The notes under the pieces were generated by a model. The model made no database searches. It saw only the letters and a list, made by a program, of their open reading frames with translations, and had not been told where the DNA came from. From the NCBI GenBank assembly GCA_934479825.1, contig CAKSOW010000005.1, positions 1 through 64,000 on the forward strand: a stretch of DNA of 64,000 nt, given 5' to 3'. Position numbers and translations under genes: made by a program. The DNA comes from an uncultured Eubacteriales bacterium (GTDB taxonomy: Bacteria > Bacillota > Clostridia > Oscillospirales > CAG-382). This document shows positions 25,911-35,265 of the stretch, piece after piece (positions within the stretch are counted from its first letter, which is position 1; each line of letters starts with the position of its first letter).

Positions 25911-26726
25911 ATGATGAACACAGCCATTCTTTTTGATATTCAAAGGAATTCTTTTGTTGACGGACCGGGAATACGAACCACTGTTTTTTTCAAAGGCTGT
26001 AACTTAAATTGCAAGTGGTGTCACAATCCCGAAAGTCAATCTCCCCTGCCCCAGATACTCTTTTACAAGGAAAAATGCACCGGATGCGGCCGGTGCAAGG
26101 GCATCACGGAAAAAGATACCGAATTTGTCTGTTTCAATGACGCAAAACAGATCTGCGGAAAGCCATACACAGTCGAAGAGGTTTTTCACTTAATACAAAA
26201 AGACAGACCGTTTTATGAAACCTCCGGCGGAGGTGTGACCTTTTCGGGCGGCGAATGCATGTTGCAGATCAATTTTCTGTGCGAGATATTGAAAAAATGC
26301 AAGGAAAACCATATCCATACGGCCGTTGATACAGCAGGATTTGTTCCGTGGGAGTATTTTGAGAGAATACTCCCCTACACCGATTTGTTTTTGTACGACT
26401 TAAAGGCACGGAACGACGAAATACATAAAAGATTTGTCGGCGTTTCCAATGAGCGGATTTTATCTAACCTCCAACAACTCTTTGACTGCGACGCCAAAAT
26501 CCGGATAAGAATACCGGTCATTCCTGCGGTCAACGATTCAGCGGAAGAGATGAAAAACATCAAAGCGTTTCTTGCTGATTCACACCGGCCGGTTAAAGTC
26601 GAACTTTTGCCCTACCACAAAATGGGAGAACACAAATATGCGGCTCTTGGAAGAAACATGACAGGTTTTGCTGTCCCGTCCCCGGAAAAAATGCGCGAAT
26701 TAAATGGGGTCTTTCAAGAAAAATGA
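25911..26726 (+). CDS. Glycyl-radical enzyme activating protein (radical SAM)
   Basis: The 271-residue enzyme uses S-adenosylmethionine and a [4Fe-4S] cluster to place the glycyl radical on the preceding enzyme. FVDGPGIRTTVFFKGCNLNCKWC near residues 14-37 holds the CxxxCxxC cluster motif (C30, C34, C37), followed by a ferredoxin-like insert with CTGCGRC and one further nearby Cys, and SGGGVTFSGGE for SAM binding. The insert is short and seems able to hold only one auxiliary cluster rather than the usual two. It starts 7 nt after the radical enzyme gene (second ATG at 25914). Confidence 0.92.
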   Translation: MMNTAILFDIQRNSFVDGPGIRTTVFFKGCNLNCKWCHNPESQSPLPQILFYKEKCTGCGRCKGITEKDTEFVCFNDAKQICGKPYTVEEVFHLIQKDRPFYETSGGGVTFSGGECMLQINFLCEILKKCKENHIHTAVDTAGFVPWEYFERILPYTDLFLYDLKARNDEIHKRFVGVSNERILSNLQQLFDCDAKIRIRIPVIPAVNDSAEEMKNIKAFLADSHRPVKVELLPYHKMGEHKYAALGRNMTGFAVPSPEKMRELNGVFQEK

Positions 26727-26739
26727 TACTATAAAACAG

Positions 26740-26784
26740 AAAACGCACGGCAAGCCGGAACATTCCGGTTTGCCGTGCGTTTTT
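26740..26784 (+). terminator. Terminator of the glycyl radical enzyme operon
   Basis: A long stem, AAACGCACGGCAAGCCGGAA paired with its near-complement around a CAT loop, ends in TTTT. It can work in both directions and also faces the convergent hydrogenase operon. Confidence 0.85.
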
Positions 26785-26861
26785 AAGGCTTGCCCTCTTT
26801 TCTTGTCGGAAAAGAGGGCAAAATTCGCGGGGACGCCCCCATTTTTGTTAATGACAAACGG

Positions 26862-28286
26862 TTATTTCAGCACGCTGATTGCGTCGGTAATCGTCTTTTC
26901 CAACGCCTGCTTGCCATACTTATCCACTTCCGCTTTGTTCTTTTCGCCATGCGTCAAACAACCGGCACCGCCGATACAGCCGCCCATACAGGCCATACCT
27001 TCGATGAAGTTTCCGTCAAGCACACGTTTGGACGCTTTTAAAAGCGCCATGCGGCAAGCCTCGATTCCGTCGCATGCCACCGCTTTGAGATCGAAATTGT
27101 CGATTTCCTGCTCTTTCAACGCTTGCGCAACTGCGTCGGAAAGACCGCCGCTGCGTGCAAAAATACGGCCATAGTAGGAGGCGTTGTCGAGCACATCCTC
27201 TTCAAGGGTTGTGATATCGATGTCCTTGCTGTCAAACAAGGCCTGCAATTCCTCAAACGTAATGACACAGTCGATATACGGATGAACCGTTTCTTTCTGG
27301 AATTCCATTTTTTTAGCCGTGCACGGCCCGATGAACACGATCTTGCAATCGGGTTCTTTTTCTCTCATATAGCGTGCAATTGCACCCATCGGCGAAAGAT
27401 TATGCGATATGTAGGGCGCAAGATCGGGAAACTGCTTTTTGACATAATCCACAAACGCCGGGCAGCAGGAACTGGTGAGAAAGCCCTTTTCGGCAAGCTC
27501 TTTTGATTCCGAATACGCCACCATATCCGCACCGAGCGCCGCTTCAACAATGGTATAGAATCCGAGCTGTTTGATACCGCTTAACACCTGACCGAGCTTT
27601 GCATAGGTGAACTGGCTGGAAATTGACGGAGCCACCACGGCATAAACTTTGTATTTCTTGTTATTGTCGCTCTTTTTCAACATATCAATGGCGTTCAAAA
27701 GGAACGATTTATCGGTAATCGCGCCGAACGGACACTGATAAACACAAGCGCCGCAGGAAATACACTTGGAATTGTCAATGGAAGCGGCTTTGGTTTCGCT
27801 CATAGAGATAGCCTTAACCTTACAGGAACGTTCACAAGGACGCTTGTAATCCATGATAGCACTGTACGGGCAGACTTTGGCACAGGCGCCGCACTCAACG
27901 CATTTGCTTTTATCAATATGCGCTTTCTGCTGATGATCAAACGTAATAGCGCCGCGTTTGCACACATCCTCGCAACGGTGTGCCAGACAGCCGCGGCAAG
28001 CGTCGGTCACTTCATAGCCGCCCATCGGGCATTCGTCGCAGGCAATGTCGATAACTTCAATGACATTGGGGTTTGTCACATCACCGCCCATAGCGATCTT
28101 CACGCGTTCGGCAAGAATGGCGCGCTCCTTATACACGCAGCACCGCATGGTCGGTACTTTCCCGGGCACAATGGTTTTCGGAATATCGAGCGCTCCTTCG
28201 AGCAGCTTATCGTTCCAGGCAAGGCGCGCGACTTCTCTGAGCACCTTGTATTTGAGATACTGTATTTTGGTATCAAACTTTCTCAT
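26862..28286 (-). CDS. [FeFe] hydrogenase, group-B-like, monomeric
   Basis: This 474-residue protein has an N-terminal extension, a multi-cluster ferredoxin region (CDECPMGG, CRGCLAHRCEDVCKRG, CVECGACAKVCPYS, CISCGACVYQCPFG; about residues 80-215) and the H-cluster domain with the three signature motifs in variant form: TSSCCPAF, GPCTAKKME and EGMACMGGCIGG. These variants fit group B rather than the classic catalytic group A. Group B enzymes are widespread in gut Clostridia and poorly characterised. It is last in the sensory hydrogenase operon, 60 nt after the phosphatase gene. Confidence 0.88.
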   Translation of the reverse strand: MRKFDTKIQYLKYKVLREVARLAWNDKLLEGALDIPKTIVPGKVPTMRCCVYKERAILAERVKIAMGGDVTNPNVIEVIDIACDECPMGGYEVTDACRGCLAHRCEDVCKRGAITFDHQQKAHIDKSKCVECGACAKVCPYSAIMDYKRPCERSCKVKAISMSETKAASIDNSKCISCGACVYQCPFGAITDKSFLLNAIDMLKKSDNNKKYKVYAVVAPSISSQFTYAKLGQVLSGIKQLGFYTIVEAALGADMVAYSESKELAEKGFLTSSCCPAFVDYVKKQFPDLAPYISHNLSPMGAIARYMREKEPDCKIVFIGPCTAKKMEFQKETVHPYIDCVITFEELQALFDSKDIDITTLEEDVLDNASYYGRIFARSGGLSDAVAQALKEQEIDNFDLKAVACDGIEACRMALLKASKRVLDGNFIEGMACMGGCIGGAGCLTHGEKNKAEVDKYGKQALEKTITDAISVLK

Positions 28287-28346
28287 GGGTTTTCTCTCTC
28301 TTTCATGGGTTACGCCGCTCTTGCGGCTTTTTTGTATACAGGTATC

Positions 28347-29519
28347 TTAAAAATAGCTGACCTTGACGCGTTTTCCCATTTTTTCAAGGCATTCGGTCAG
28401 CTCTGTGACAAGCTGCATTTTTATGCTGAAATTGATCGGCAGATCGGGATTCTGATGCGCAGGGTTTATCGCACGGCCGACAAAAAAGTTGATATCGGTC
28501 GCTTCCTCGAACAAGAGCCGGCAGATGAGCGACGCACCGTCGCGCTTACAGCTCCATTCGGAATAGGAATTGTTGTCTTTGATATAGTTTTTGGCGTATT
28601 CCAATACGCGGTTTATGGTGATAACGCCTTCAGTGACAAGATCCGCCCCCTCCAAACTTGCCGTCGGCGGAATATCCTTATCCGCAAAATCGAGGTTGAC
28701 ACGTAACGGCTTTCCCAAGAATTTTGCGGCAATCGACGAAGTTGTACCGCCGCAGATGATGTGTTTGCCCTCTTTGGAGAAGAAGAGCGACATCATTTTG
28801 CCGCAGTCGTCGCGGTTGGAGGGCGGGCCGAACAGAATATTCATCGGCTCGCGTTTGCGGATACGCACAGTGCAGACCGTGGCGTCATCGGCCGGTTTGC
28901 CGCCGTACAGCTTATTTACCTCATCAAGTAACAGCGTAGTCAGTGTCTTTGCCGTATAGCCGACGAAATAGAAGGTTTTCATGAATTCGATGATATCTTC
29001 CCGTTTCCAGCCAAAGTTGAGCGACATTCCCACACCTGCATGCGGACAGCCGTCACTCATGGCAATGAAAATATCGTTCTCGTTTAAACGCACGCGGGAT
29101 TTATAGATCTTCTTGCCGCCGATATTCATTTCAATTTCGGGATATTCGACGTTTTCGCCGTCACGCAGCAAAATCACGTGCGGATTGTCATACTGAATGA
29201 TTTCGGCTTCTTCGTTGTTCACGATATGGAGAATGGTAAACGTGGAATAGGCAACCTTGCGTTCTGAGCAGATCGGAAGCGTGGCGGCAATGGTTTCGAC
29301 GCAATCCTCCAACGATAGACCGTTTGCCATCATGGTAGAGATAATCTTTGAGGTGAGCGTAGAAAGAATGCTGGCCTTTACGCCGCTGCCAAGGCCGTCG
29401 GCAAGCACAACGATGGTTGAATTTTCATCCGGTTCGATGATATCCACATGGTCGCCGCACAACTGCTCGCCGTCATGATTGATGCTTTGCCAGCCGATAT
29501 CGACACAGAGATCATTCAT
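28347..29519 (-). CDS. SpoIIE-like PP2C serine phosphatase
   Basis: The 390-residue protein has a PP2C/SpoIIE phosphatase fold: ADGLGSGVKAS near residue 40 and SDGCPHAGVG near 155 supply metal-binding aspartates, and ADDATVCTVRI near 215 closes the domain. An extra C-terminal domain of about 160 residues has no motif I recognise. It overlaps the sensory hydrogenase gene by 8 nt. In clostridial genomes such phosphatases often accompany HydS-type hydrogenases and are thought to pass on their signal; here that role is inferred from context. Confidence 0.82.
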   Translation of the reverse strand: MNDLCVDIGWQSINHDGEQLCGDHVDIIEPDENSTIVVLADGLGSGVKASILSTLTSKIISTMMANGLSLEDCVETIAATLPICSERKVAYSTFTILHIVNNEEAEIIQYDNPHVILLRDGENVEYPEIEMNIGGKKIYKSRVRLNENDIFIAMSDGCPHAGVGMSLNFGWKREDIIEFMKTFYFVGYTAKTLTTLLLDEVNKLYGGKPADDATVCTVRIRKREPMNILFGPPSNRDDCGKMMSLFFSKEGKHIICGGTTSSIAAKFLGKPLRVNLDFADKDIPPTASLEGADLVTEGVITINRVLEYAKNYIKDNNSYSEWSCKRDGASLICRLLFEEATDINFFVGRAINPAHQNPDLPINFSIKMQLVTELTECLEKMGKRVKVSYF

Positions 29520-31185
29520 CTTTGATCGACTCCTTTAACTTGGTAAGCGCAATTTTTGTTTCCGCGGCTGTTTCACCCAAAAGCGACGCGATCTCCTGGA
29601 CAATGCGCATTTGCTTGTCAACCACCTTATCGGCGATTTCGACGGTCTGCGTGCGCATGGATTCTTTCTTTTCGCGCAATTCTTCCTCTTCGGTGACATC
29701 TTTCAACATGCAGATAATAATATGGAATTCGCGGTCATAGAGAATGGTTTCATCGACATACCGCTTATATTCGGCAAGATATTTGCGTTCGTCATAAATA
29801 TTATGCCCGGTATTGCTGACATCGACAAACGCTTTGGGATCCATAATGCGGATAACCGGCTCGCCAAGCACATCGGATTCTTTGGAAATATTGAGAATCT
29901 TCATGGCAGAGCGATTGATCTGCTGAACCTCGAAATTCTCATTGATAACAAGAATGCCGTTAGGCGTATTGTTGATGATATAGTCCGAGAAGTTTTCGGC
30001 ACGCTCCATAAGGAACGGCAGACACATAGAAATCTCGGCTTTTCCCTCACAGACGGCAATCGCCTTTTCGCGGCAGGTATTATAGCCGCAGGAACCGCAG
30101 TTGAGTTCCAGTTCCGGCTTGGTTTTGCCCATTTGGCGAAGTACGGCGAAAATCTCCTGTTCGGTCGGCTTGACCGCCTCTTGGATAATGGCCGGCATAG
30201 GCTTAATCAATTCCGCCGCGTCCGGCATGGTAAAGTCAAAATCTTCGTTTCCTGCATAAGAGGTCACATCGATATAGCCCTTGATCTGAGACTTATGCTG
30301 CTTTTCCATGACCGGGCCGCCAATACAGCTCCCGGTACAGGCAGACATTTCGATAAAGCAACGGTGCAGTTTTCCGTCGGCAATGTCTTTCAAAGCCGTA
30401 ATACAGTTTTCCGTGCCGTCGACAGCAATGTATGTATAATTCTTATAATCAAGCGTCATGCTCTTCAAAATACCGCCGGTTGTCGGGAAAACGCGCGTTT
30501 TTGACTTTTCGGTATGATCAAGCTTTTGCTCCGGCACAATATTCTTTTCTTCAAACATGCCGGAAAGCTCCTCAAAAGTCAATACGGCATCCACATACCC
30601 CTCGTAGCGATCGGCTTCGTCTTTTTTGGCGACGCATGGGCCGACAAATACGACTCTCGCACCCGGGTGGCGTTTTTTGATATCCGCCGCATGCGCCTGC
30701 ATCGGTGAAAGAATATCGGCAAGGAACGGAAGCGCCGCCGGGAAATGCTTTTGAATCATGAGGTTCACCGAGTGGCAGCAGGAGGAAATAAGAATATCAT
30801 TTGAACCTTCAGCAAGGATCCGTTCATATTCGGTTTTGACAATAGCTGCTCCCACCGCCGTTTCTTCGGCGTCGGTAAAGCCTAACTTTTGCAGGGCTTC
30901 GCGCATACCCTCGATTCCGACGTCCACGTAGTTTGCGGCAAAGGACGGCGCAAGCGACACATACACATTTCCGTCCTGCAGCATAACCTTGACTTTTTCG
31001 GTACTGTCAACGATCTCTTTTGCATTCTGGGGACATACGACAAAACACTGTCCGCAGAGAATACATTCGTTTTCTACGATATGCGCCTGACTGCCCGAAA
31101 AACGAATGGATTTGACCGGACAGTGACGGATGCATTTATAACAGTTCTTACAATTGGATTTTTTCAGCTTTAAAGCTTCCGCCAT
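29512..31185 (-). CDS. Sensory [FeFe] hydrogenase with PAS domain (HydS, group C type)
   Basis: The 557-residue protein has two N-terminal [4Fe-4S] motifs (CKNCYKCIRHCPVKS, CILCGQCFVVCPQNA), an H-cluster domain with altered motifs (SSCCHSVN, GPCVAKKDE, MSACTGSCIGG), a further four-Cys Fe-S domain (CGSCGYNTCREKA to C) near 365-400, and a PAS domain (about 410-500) ending in a helical tail. The missing catalytic residues around the H-cluster and the PAS domain are hallmarks of hydrogen-sensing group C enzymes. The downstream phosphatase is the likely output. ATG follows GGAAGGAG. Confidence 0.9.
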   Translation of the reverse strand: MAEALKLKKSNCKNCYKCIRHCPVKSIRFSGSQAHIVENECILCGQCFVVCPQNAKEIVDSTEKVKVMLQDGNVYVSLAPSFAANYVDVGIEGMREALQKLGFTDAEETAVGAAIVKTEYERILAEGSNDILISSCCHSVNLMIQKHFPAALPFLADILSPMQAHAADIKKRHPGARVVFVGPCVAKKDEADRYEGYVDAVLTFEELSGMFEEKNIVPEQKLDHTEKSKTRVFPTTGGILKSMTLDYKNYTYIAVDGTENCITALKDIADGKLHRCFIEMSACTGSCIGGPVMEKQHKSQIKGYIDVTSYAGNEDFDFTMPDAAELIKPMPAIIQEAVKPTEQEIFAVLRQMGKTKPELELNCGSCGYNTCREKAIAVCEGKAEISMCLPFLMERAENFSDYIINNTPNGILVINENFEVQQINRSAMKILNISKESDVLGEPVIRIMDPKAFVDVSNTGHNIYDERKYLAEYKRYVDETILYDREFHIIICMLKDVTEEEELREKKESMRTQTVEIADKVVDKQMRIVQEIASLLGETAAETKIALTKLKESIKDE

Positions 31186-31240
31186 AGGTAGAATACTCCT
31201 TCCGCATTGCGCTATGTGCGACAGGCCTTTAAAAAGCGTG

Positions 31241-31480
31241 TCAGATTTTTGCCAAGACTTCGGTGTTAAAGAATTCTTCGGTATTTTCCGGCGTCAGCGA
31301 ATAGAACTCATCATCGAGAAGCACACAGACGCCCTCCTGACATCGGCCAAGGCAAAACGTGCCGGCAAGCTCTACCTTATCTTTTAAATCATGCTCGGCA
31401 ATTTTCGATTGGAGTAACTCAACTACCTGCCGCGAGCCTTTAATATGGCAGGAACTTCCGATGCAAACAGTAATTTTCAT
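31241..31480 (-). CDS. [2Fe-2S] thioredoxin-like ferredoxin (NuoE/HydC-like, short)
   Basis: The 79-residue protein has the thioredoxin-like [2Fe-2S] fold with four cysteines in the order C-x4-C (CIGSSC) and, about 30 residues on, C-x3-C (CLGRC), as in NuoE and HydC. It lacks the N-terminal helical domain of full NuoE subunits. The start at 31480 is set by AAGGAAA upstream. It opens the sensory hydrogenase operon and may donate electrons within it. Confidence 0.85.
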   Translation of the reverse strand: MKITVCIGSSCHIKGSRQVVELLQSKIAEHDLKDKVELAGTFCLGRCQEGVCVLLDDEFYSLTPENTEEFFNTEVLAKI

Positions 31481-31553
31481 AGTTCTGTCATTTCCTTTCT
31501 TGTTGTGCGTTTCTTTACAAAGCGTCACCTTGTATTTCGCAAAATCTATCATA

Positions 31554-31582
31554 ATTATACGAAATTTGGCGGTATTTGTCAA
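31554..31582 (-). promoter_or_regulatory. Consensus promoter of the sensory hydrogenase operon
   Basis: Minus-strand TTGACA, exactly 17 bp, TATAAT, about 75 nt before the [2Fe-2S] protein start. All twelve hexamer bases match consensus, so basal transcription should be strong. Confidence 0.8.
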
Positions 31583-31714
31583 GCCAAACAACCGGAAAAC
31601 GGTAAAAATGTTAAAAATTCTACGAAGGGGATGGAAAGGGGTTTAAATACGGCTCTGCCGCACGCCGGAAATTCCGACCTGCGGCTGAGTGCAGTGCTTG
31701 AATAAAGCTCTTTT

Positions 31715-32464
31715 TTATTCGTATTCCACAACGTTTACCCAAGAGAGCAAGAAGTCACGCTCTTCGGGTTTGCCCTTGACAGACTGGGAGGCGGCAACGA
31801 TCGGGAGCCACTTCTGGACGTACTGTTTGGCCGTGTCGCTCTTTTTGCAGAACAGGTCAAGGTACTTATCGGCCTTGGCACGGTCGCCGTCCAAGCAGAA
31901 CAGCAAGTAGGTGCGCGCCACATCCGCAGACGCATTGCCTTGGGTGGCATGCGCCCAGTCGAGGATATAAAGCTCGCCGGTCTTGGTAACGATGATATTG
32001 GACGGGTTAAAGTCGCCATGGCAGACCTTGTCATGCTTCGGCATGGATTCCAGACGCGTATGAAGTTCATAGCGTGTGGTAGCGTCAAGATCAGTCTGGG
32101 TAATCTTGCGGTTCATCTTATCCTTTAATTTGTTCAACAACGGAGCTTTTTTGGAATGAACCAAAAGCTGCAAGTCCACGAACTGATCCAGATATTCATC
32201 GAACTTGTCGGGGTTCTCTTTCATCAGTTCCGCCATGGTCTTGCCCTCGATATATTCGGTGATGATCGCCCATTTGCCGTCGATCATGGTTACTTCGAGG
32301 ACTTTCGGAATAGCAAGTCCGGTTTCTTCAATACGCGCTTGGTTGAGCGCCTCATTCAAGATATCCGCCTTGGAATAATCGGAATCAAACACTTTGATAA
32401 CGCGGTCGCCGTCGCGGTAAATGGTCTTACCGGTACGGACGGCAATGATTCTGTCAAGTTTCAT
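31715..32464 (-). CDS. Aminoglycoside-phosphotransferase-fold kinase (TIGR02172-like)
   Basis: The 249-residue protein has the APH/choline-kinase fold: a glycine-poor N-terminal lobe, the Brenner motif CHGDFNPSNII (about residue 155) with catalytic Asp and Asn, and ILDWAHATQGN with the Mg-binding Asp about 18 residues later. It resembles the TIGR02172 paralogous family of anaerobes. The substrate is unknown; real aminoglycoside resistance is unlikely. It lies 65 nt downstream of adhE on the same strand and may be co-transcribed. ATG at 32464 follows AAGGAAGG. Confidence 0.8.
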   Translation of the reverse strand: MKLDRIIAVRTGKTIYRDGDRVIKVFDSDYSKADILNEALNQARIEETGLAIPKVLEVTMIDGKWAIITEYIEGKTMAELMKENPDKFDEYLDQFVDLQLLVHSKKAPLLNKLKDKMNRKITQTDLDATTRYELHTRLESMPKHDKVCHGDFNPSNIIVTKTGELYILDWAHATQGNASADVARTYLLFCLDGDRAKADKYLDLFCKKSDTAKQYVQKWLPIVAASQSVKGKPEERDFLLSWVNVVEYE

Positions 32465-32529
32465 AATGATGCATCCTTCCTTAAATCTCTTTTTTCTCAA
32501 ATGGAACGGAATTGCGGACGTTCTTCGGA

Positions 32530-35148
32530 TCAGATCACGTCGTGCTTGCCATAGTAGGCGTTAAGGTACATGCCCTTGATTTCGCTCATTAACGGGTAAC
32601 GCGGGTTTGCGCCGGTGCACTGATCGTCGAAGGCCTGCTCGGTCATATCGTCAAGACGTGCAAGGAAGTCCGCTTCATCCGGCACATAGTCGCGGATGGT
32701 CTTTTTAATGCCGACGCGCTCTTTCAGTTCGTCGATTGCGGCAATCAGGTTTTCAAGCTTTTCGGTGTCGTTCTTGCCCTTGATTCCGAGGTAATCGGCT
32801 ACTTCTGCATAGCGGGCAAGCGTGTGCGGATGGTCATACTGCGGGAACGTACCCATCTTGGTGGGAACTTCGGCCGCATTGAAACGAAGCACTTCATCAA
32901 TCATAAGAGCATTGGCAACGCCGTGCGGCAGATGATGGAAAGCGCCAAGCTTATGAGCCATGGAGTGGCAGACGCCGAGGAATGCGTTTGCAAACGCCAT
33001 ACCGGCCATGGTTGCGGCATTTGCCATCTTTTCACGTGCAACAGGGTCGTTCGGACCGTTATCGTAAGCACGCGGCAGATATTCAAATATCATTTTGAGC
33101 GAACGGAGTGCAAGACCGTCGGTATAATCGGTCGCCATCATAGAAGCATAAGCTTCAAGAGCATGCGTTACAGCGTCGATACCGGAAGCCGAGGTAAGTC
33201 CTTTCGGCGCCGTCATATGCATATCCGCGTCGATAATCGCCATTTTCGGCATCAGTTCATAGTCAGCAAGCGGATATTTCACGCCAGTCTTTTCATCGGT
33301 GATAACGGCGAACGGGGTAACTTCACTACCGGTACCGGCCGAGGTCGGGATAGCGATGAAATATGCCTTTTCGCCCATCTTCGGGAACGTATAGATACGT
33401 TTACGGATATCGACAAAGCGCATAGCCATATCCATAAAGTCTGCTTCGGGATGTTCATACAGAACCCACATGATCTTGCCGGCATCCATGGCGCTGCCGC
33501 CGCCGATGGCAATAATGACATCCGGCGCGAAGGCGGTCATCTGAGCCGCGCCCTCTTTGGCGCAAGCGAGCGTCGGGTCGGGAGCAACATGCGAGAACGT
33601 GGTGTGGATAATGCCCATCTGATCGAGTTTATCGGTGATCGGCTTGGTGTAGCCGTTCTGATACAAGAAGCTGTCGGTAACGATAAAGGCCTTCTTCTTG
33701 CCCATGACATTTTTCAGTTCATCCAAGGCAACCGTTAAGCAGCCTTTCTTCATATATACCTTTTCAGGCGCACGGAACCACAGCATATTCTCTCTCCTCT
33801 CGGCAACCGTCTTGATATTGAGTAAGTGCTTGACGCTGACGTTTTCGCTGACCGAGTTGCCGCCCCAGGAGCCGCAGCCGAGGGTGAGCGAAGGAGTCAG
33901 TCTGAAATTGTAAAGGTCGCCGAGGCCGCCATGGCTGGACGGAGTATTGACAAGAATACGGCAAGTTTTCATGCGCTCGGCAAACTCGTCGATCTTGGCA
34001 CGTTCGGTAACGGCGTTAAGGTAGATAGACGAGGTATGGCCGTAACCGCCGTCTGCGATGAGGTGTTCTGCCTTGTCGAAAGCATCATCCAAATCCTTTG
34101 CCTTGTACATGGCAAGAACCGGAGAGAGCTTTTCATGAGCAAATTCTTCGGAAATGTCTACCGATTCCACTTCGCCAATTAAGATCTTGGTGGATTCGGG
34201 AACCGTGACACCGGCAAGAGCGGCGATCGTCACCGGTTTCTGACCAACGATCTTTGCGTTGAGTGCGCCGTTGATAAGAATGGTCTTCCTGACCTTTTCG
34301 ATCTCATCGGGTTTCAAGAAGTAGCAGCCGCGGTCGGTAAATTCTTTCTTGACTGCCTTATAGACTTTTTCATGAACGATGACCGACTGCTCGGAGGCGC
34401 AGATCATGCCGTTATCAAAGGTCTTGGAATGGATGATCGAGTTGACGGCAAGCAAGATATCCGCCGTTTCGTCGATAATGGCCGGTGTGTTGCCGGCGCC
34501 GACACCGAGAGCCGGTTTACCGCTGGAATAAGCGGCTTTTACCATGCCCGGTCCGCCCGTGGCAAGAATGATATCGGCTTCTTTCATAACAAGGTTGGTA
34601 AGCTCCAAGCTCGGTACATCAATCCACGAAATGATTCCCTCGGGTGCGCCTGCCGCAACAGCGGCTTCAAGAACGATTTTGGCCGCCTCAATGGTGGAAT
34701 GCTTTGCGCGCGGATGAGGGCTGATGATGATACCATTGCGCGTTTTAAGAGCAAGAAGCGTTTTGAATATAGCGGTCGAAGTCGGGTTAGTGGTCGGGAT
34801 AACGGCCGCGATAACGCCGATCGGCTCTGCGATCTTCATCATGCCGCCGGCCTTGTCCTCTTCGATAACACCGCAGGTTTTGGTGTTCTTGTATGCATTG
34901 TAAATATATTCGGAGGCAAAGTGGTTTTTGATGACCTTATCTTCAACAATGCCCATGCCGGTTTCTTCCACGGCAAGCTTCGCAAGCGGAATACGTGCTT
35001 TGTTTGCGGCAATGGCAGCGGCAAAGAAGATTTTATCCACCTGCTCTTGGGTAAAGGTTGCAAACTTTTTCTGCGCTTCCCTTACGCTTGCAATGGTGGC
35101 TTCGAGAGTTTCCACGCTGTCAACCGTGCCATAGTTTTTCTTTTCCAT
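32530..35148 (-). CDS. adhE: Bifunctional acetaldehyde-CoA/alcohol dehydrogenase
   Basis: AdhE converts acetyl-CoA to acetaldehyde and then ethanol, regenerating two NAD+ in fermentation; it forms long spirosomes. At 872 residues it has the usual length: an N-terminal aldehyde dehydrogenase domain (about 1-440) with the catalytic Cys in NGMICASEQS near 250, a linker, and a C-terminal iron-dependent alcohol dehydrogenase (about 455-872) with GGGSAMDAGK and the metal-binding histidines in HSMAHKLGAFHHLPHG. AGGAGG precedes the ATG. A Rex-type operator covers its -10, so expression should rise when NADH accumulates. Confidence 0.97.
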   Translation of the reverse strand: MEKKNYGTVDSVETLEATIASVREAQKKFATFTQEQVDKIFFAAAIAANKARIPLAKLAVEETGMGIVEDKVIKNHFASEYIYNAYKNTKTCGVIEEDKAGGMMKIAEPIGVIAAVIPTTNPTSTAIFKTLLALKTRNGIIISPHPRAKHSTIEAAKIVLEAAVAAGAPEGIISWIDVPSLELTNLVMKEADIILATGGPGMVKAAYSSGKPALGVGAGNTPAIIDETADILLAVNSIIHSKTFDNGMICASEQSVIVHEKVYKAVKKEFTDRGCYFLKPDEIEKVRKTILINGALNAKIVGQKPVTIAALAGVTVPESTKILIGEVESVDISEEFAHEKLSPVLAMYKAKDLDDAFDKAEHLIADGGYGHTSSIYLNAVTERAKIDEFAERMKTCRILVNTPSSHGGLGDLYNFRLTPSLTLGCGSWGGNSVSENVSVKHLLNIKTVAERRENMLWFRAPEKVYMKKGCLTVALDELKNVMGKKKAFIVTDSFLYQNGYTKPITDKLDQMGIIHTTFSHVAPDPTLACAKEGAAQMTAFAPDVIIAIGGGSAMDAGKIMWVLYEHPEADFMDMAMRFVDIRKRIYTFPKMGEKAYFIAIPTSAGTGSEVTPFAVITDEKTGVKYPLADYELMPKMAIIDADMHMTAPKGLTSASGIDAVTHALEAYASMMATDYTDGLALRSLKMIFEYLPRAYDNGPNDPVAREKMANAATMAGMAFANAFLGVCHSMAHKLGAFHHLPHGVANALMIDEVLRFNAAEVPTKMGTFPQYDHPHTLARYAEVADYLGIKGKNDTEKLENLIAAIDELKERVGIKKTIRDYVPDEADFLARLDDMTEQAFDDQCTGANPRYPLMSEIKGMYLNAYYGKHDVI

Positions 35149-35247
35149 GTTTTTATCCTCCTAAATTAGCTTAGCGAAAATTAGTTATTCCGGACATGCC
35201 TTACATGTTTTTGCCAAAACACGCGTGCAGAACGGATCTCTTTCTCT

Positions 35248-35265
35248 TTGTTAAGATTTTAACAC
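35248..35265. promoter_or_regulatory. Rex-type redox operator in the adhE promoter
   Basis: TTGTTAAGATTTTAACAC matches the Rex consensus TTGTTAA-N4-TTAACAA at all but the last base. It overlaps the adhE -10 element at 35256-35261. Confidence 0.75.

Noticed and set aside
28310..28340. Terminator between the phosphatase and hydrogenase genes
   Set aside because: The GCCGC/GCGGC hairpin has its T-run on the plus strand, where no gene ends, so it should not stop the minus-strand operon.
31715..32464. Aminoglycoside resistance gene
   Set aside because: Only the general kinase fold is shared; it resembles TIGR02172-like housekeeping paralogues and lies outside the mobile element.
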